64,000 nucleotides of DNA. Origin: an uncultured Senegalimassilia sp. (GTDB taxonomy: Bacteria > Actinomycetota > Coriobacteriia > Coriobacteriales > Eggerthellaceae). The translations under genes and the position numbers were made by a program. The stretch lies in assembly GCF_934636665.1 (NCBI RefSeq), contig NZ_CAKUAT010000014.1, forward strand, positions 6,971 through 70,970, read 5' to 3'. The notes below the pieces were generated by a model, which saw nothing but the letters and a program-made list of their open reading frames with translations, had not been told where the DNA came from and made no database searches. Numbering within the stretch: position 1 is the first letter of the stretch; each line of letters opens with the position of its first letter. Positions 63,762 through 64,000 of this stretch are shown here, piece by piece.

Positions 63762-64000
63762 ATGCCATATCGGAAAGGTGACGGTCCTTCCGTAGTCATC
63801 GCCCTCGGCGGCAACGCTCTCGGCAACAGCCCGCAGGAGCAGCTCGAGCTGGTGAAGAACACCGCTAAGCACATCGTCGACATGGTCGGCGACGGCGTCA
63901 ACGTGGTCGTGTCCCACGGCAATGGCCCCCAGGTCGGCATGATCAACAACGCTTTCGCCTACGCCGCCGCCAACGACGGCAAGACCCCGGAGATGCCTTT
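63762..64000 (+). CDS. arcC: Carbamate kinase (partial, continues beyond the window)
   Basis: The first ~79 residues are visible: [19 protein letters not shown] and [18 protein letters not shown], the carbamate kinase substrate-binding motifs. It makes ATP from carbamoyl phosphate and ADP, completing the agmatine deiminase pathway. AGGAGGT lies 7 nt before the ATG, 31 nt after the permease stop. Its codon use is strongly GC-ending, unlike the four genes before it. Confidence 0.93.
   Translation, partial: MPYRKGDGPSVVIALGGNALGNSPQEQLELVKNTAKHIVDMVGDGVNVVVSHGNGPQVGMINNAFAYAAANDGKTPEMP

Overview
The window looks like a chromosomal segment of a high-GC Coriobacteriia member, most likely family Eggerthellaceae. 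Supporting signs are the two LuxR-type regulators fused to 12-helix membrane domains, the TorD and DMSO-reductase-type genes, a lone CIRCE-controlled groEL, FhaA-type FHA proteins and high-GC codon use. The genus cannot be fixed from the sequence. A perfect 16-bp ParB-binding parS site (54420-54435), together with fhaA, serS and pdxST, which lie near oriC in several Gram-positive genomes, suggests an origin-proximal location.

Layout. 1-4.6 kb: FHA genes, a membrane LuxR regulator behind stacked palindromes and a small exported protein. 5-7.5 kb: winged-helix-like protein, TorD chaperone and solute-binding lipoprotein, tightly coupled. 7.5-9.9 kb: LOG-family protein and groEL. 9.9-13.4 kb: three evenly spaced palindromes, a 51-aa ORF, an SRAP DNA-repair protein, an HNH protein with a possible SRA-like N-terminus (candidate type IV restriction enzyme) and a secreted nuclease. 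13.5-21.6 kb: FAD-dependent 2-hydroxyacid dehydrogenase, membrane Ser/Thr kinase, acetamidase, small membrane protein, molybdopterin oxidoreductase. 21.8-29.7 kb: serS, then an operon pairing a protein resembling the cyanophycin synthetase N-terminal domain with a Ddl-like ATP-grasp protein, then YtxH, PRC-barrel, VTT and TM2 envelope proteins. 29.7-34 kb: a 100-nt self-complementary element, class I aldolase, a palindrome-dense promoter, an unknown protein and CstA. 34-43.6 kb: a second LuxR membrane regulator divergent from a 2433-aa VWA/pilin-repeat surface protein. 43.7-50.3 kb: an operon for 5-oxoproline/D-glutamate-type metabolism with biotin carboxylase genes inside it, plus a TauE/SafE exporter. 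50.5-58.7 kb: universal stress protein, aminotransferase, PdxR-PdxST vitamin B6 locus, and a second surface protein. 59.4-64 kb: an agmatine deiminase pathway cluster (carbamoyltransferase, agmatine deiminase, carbamate kinase) that carries an NCS1 permease and a 73-aa membrane protein where an APC antiporter would normally be.

The genes suggest an anaerobe that ferments or respires amino acids and amines: peptide uptake (CstA), aminotransferase, agmatine and 5-oxoproline breakdown, molybdoenzymes, and large sortase-type surface proteins. All functional statements come from reading motifs by eye. No database search was run.
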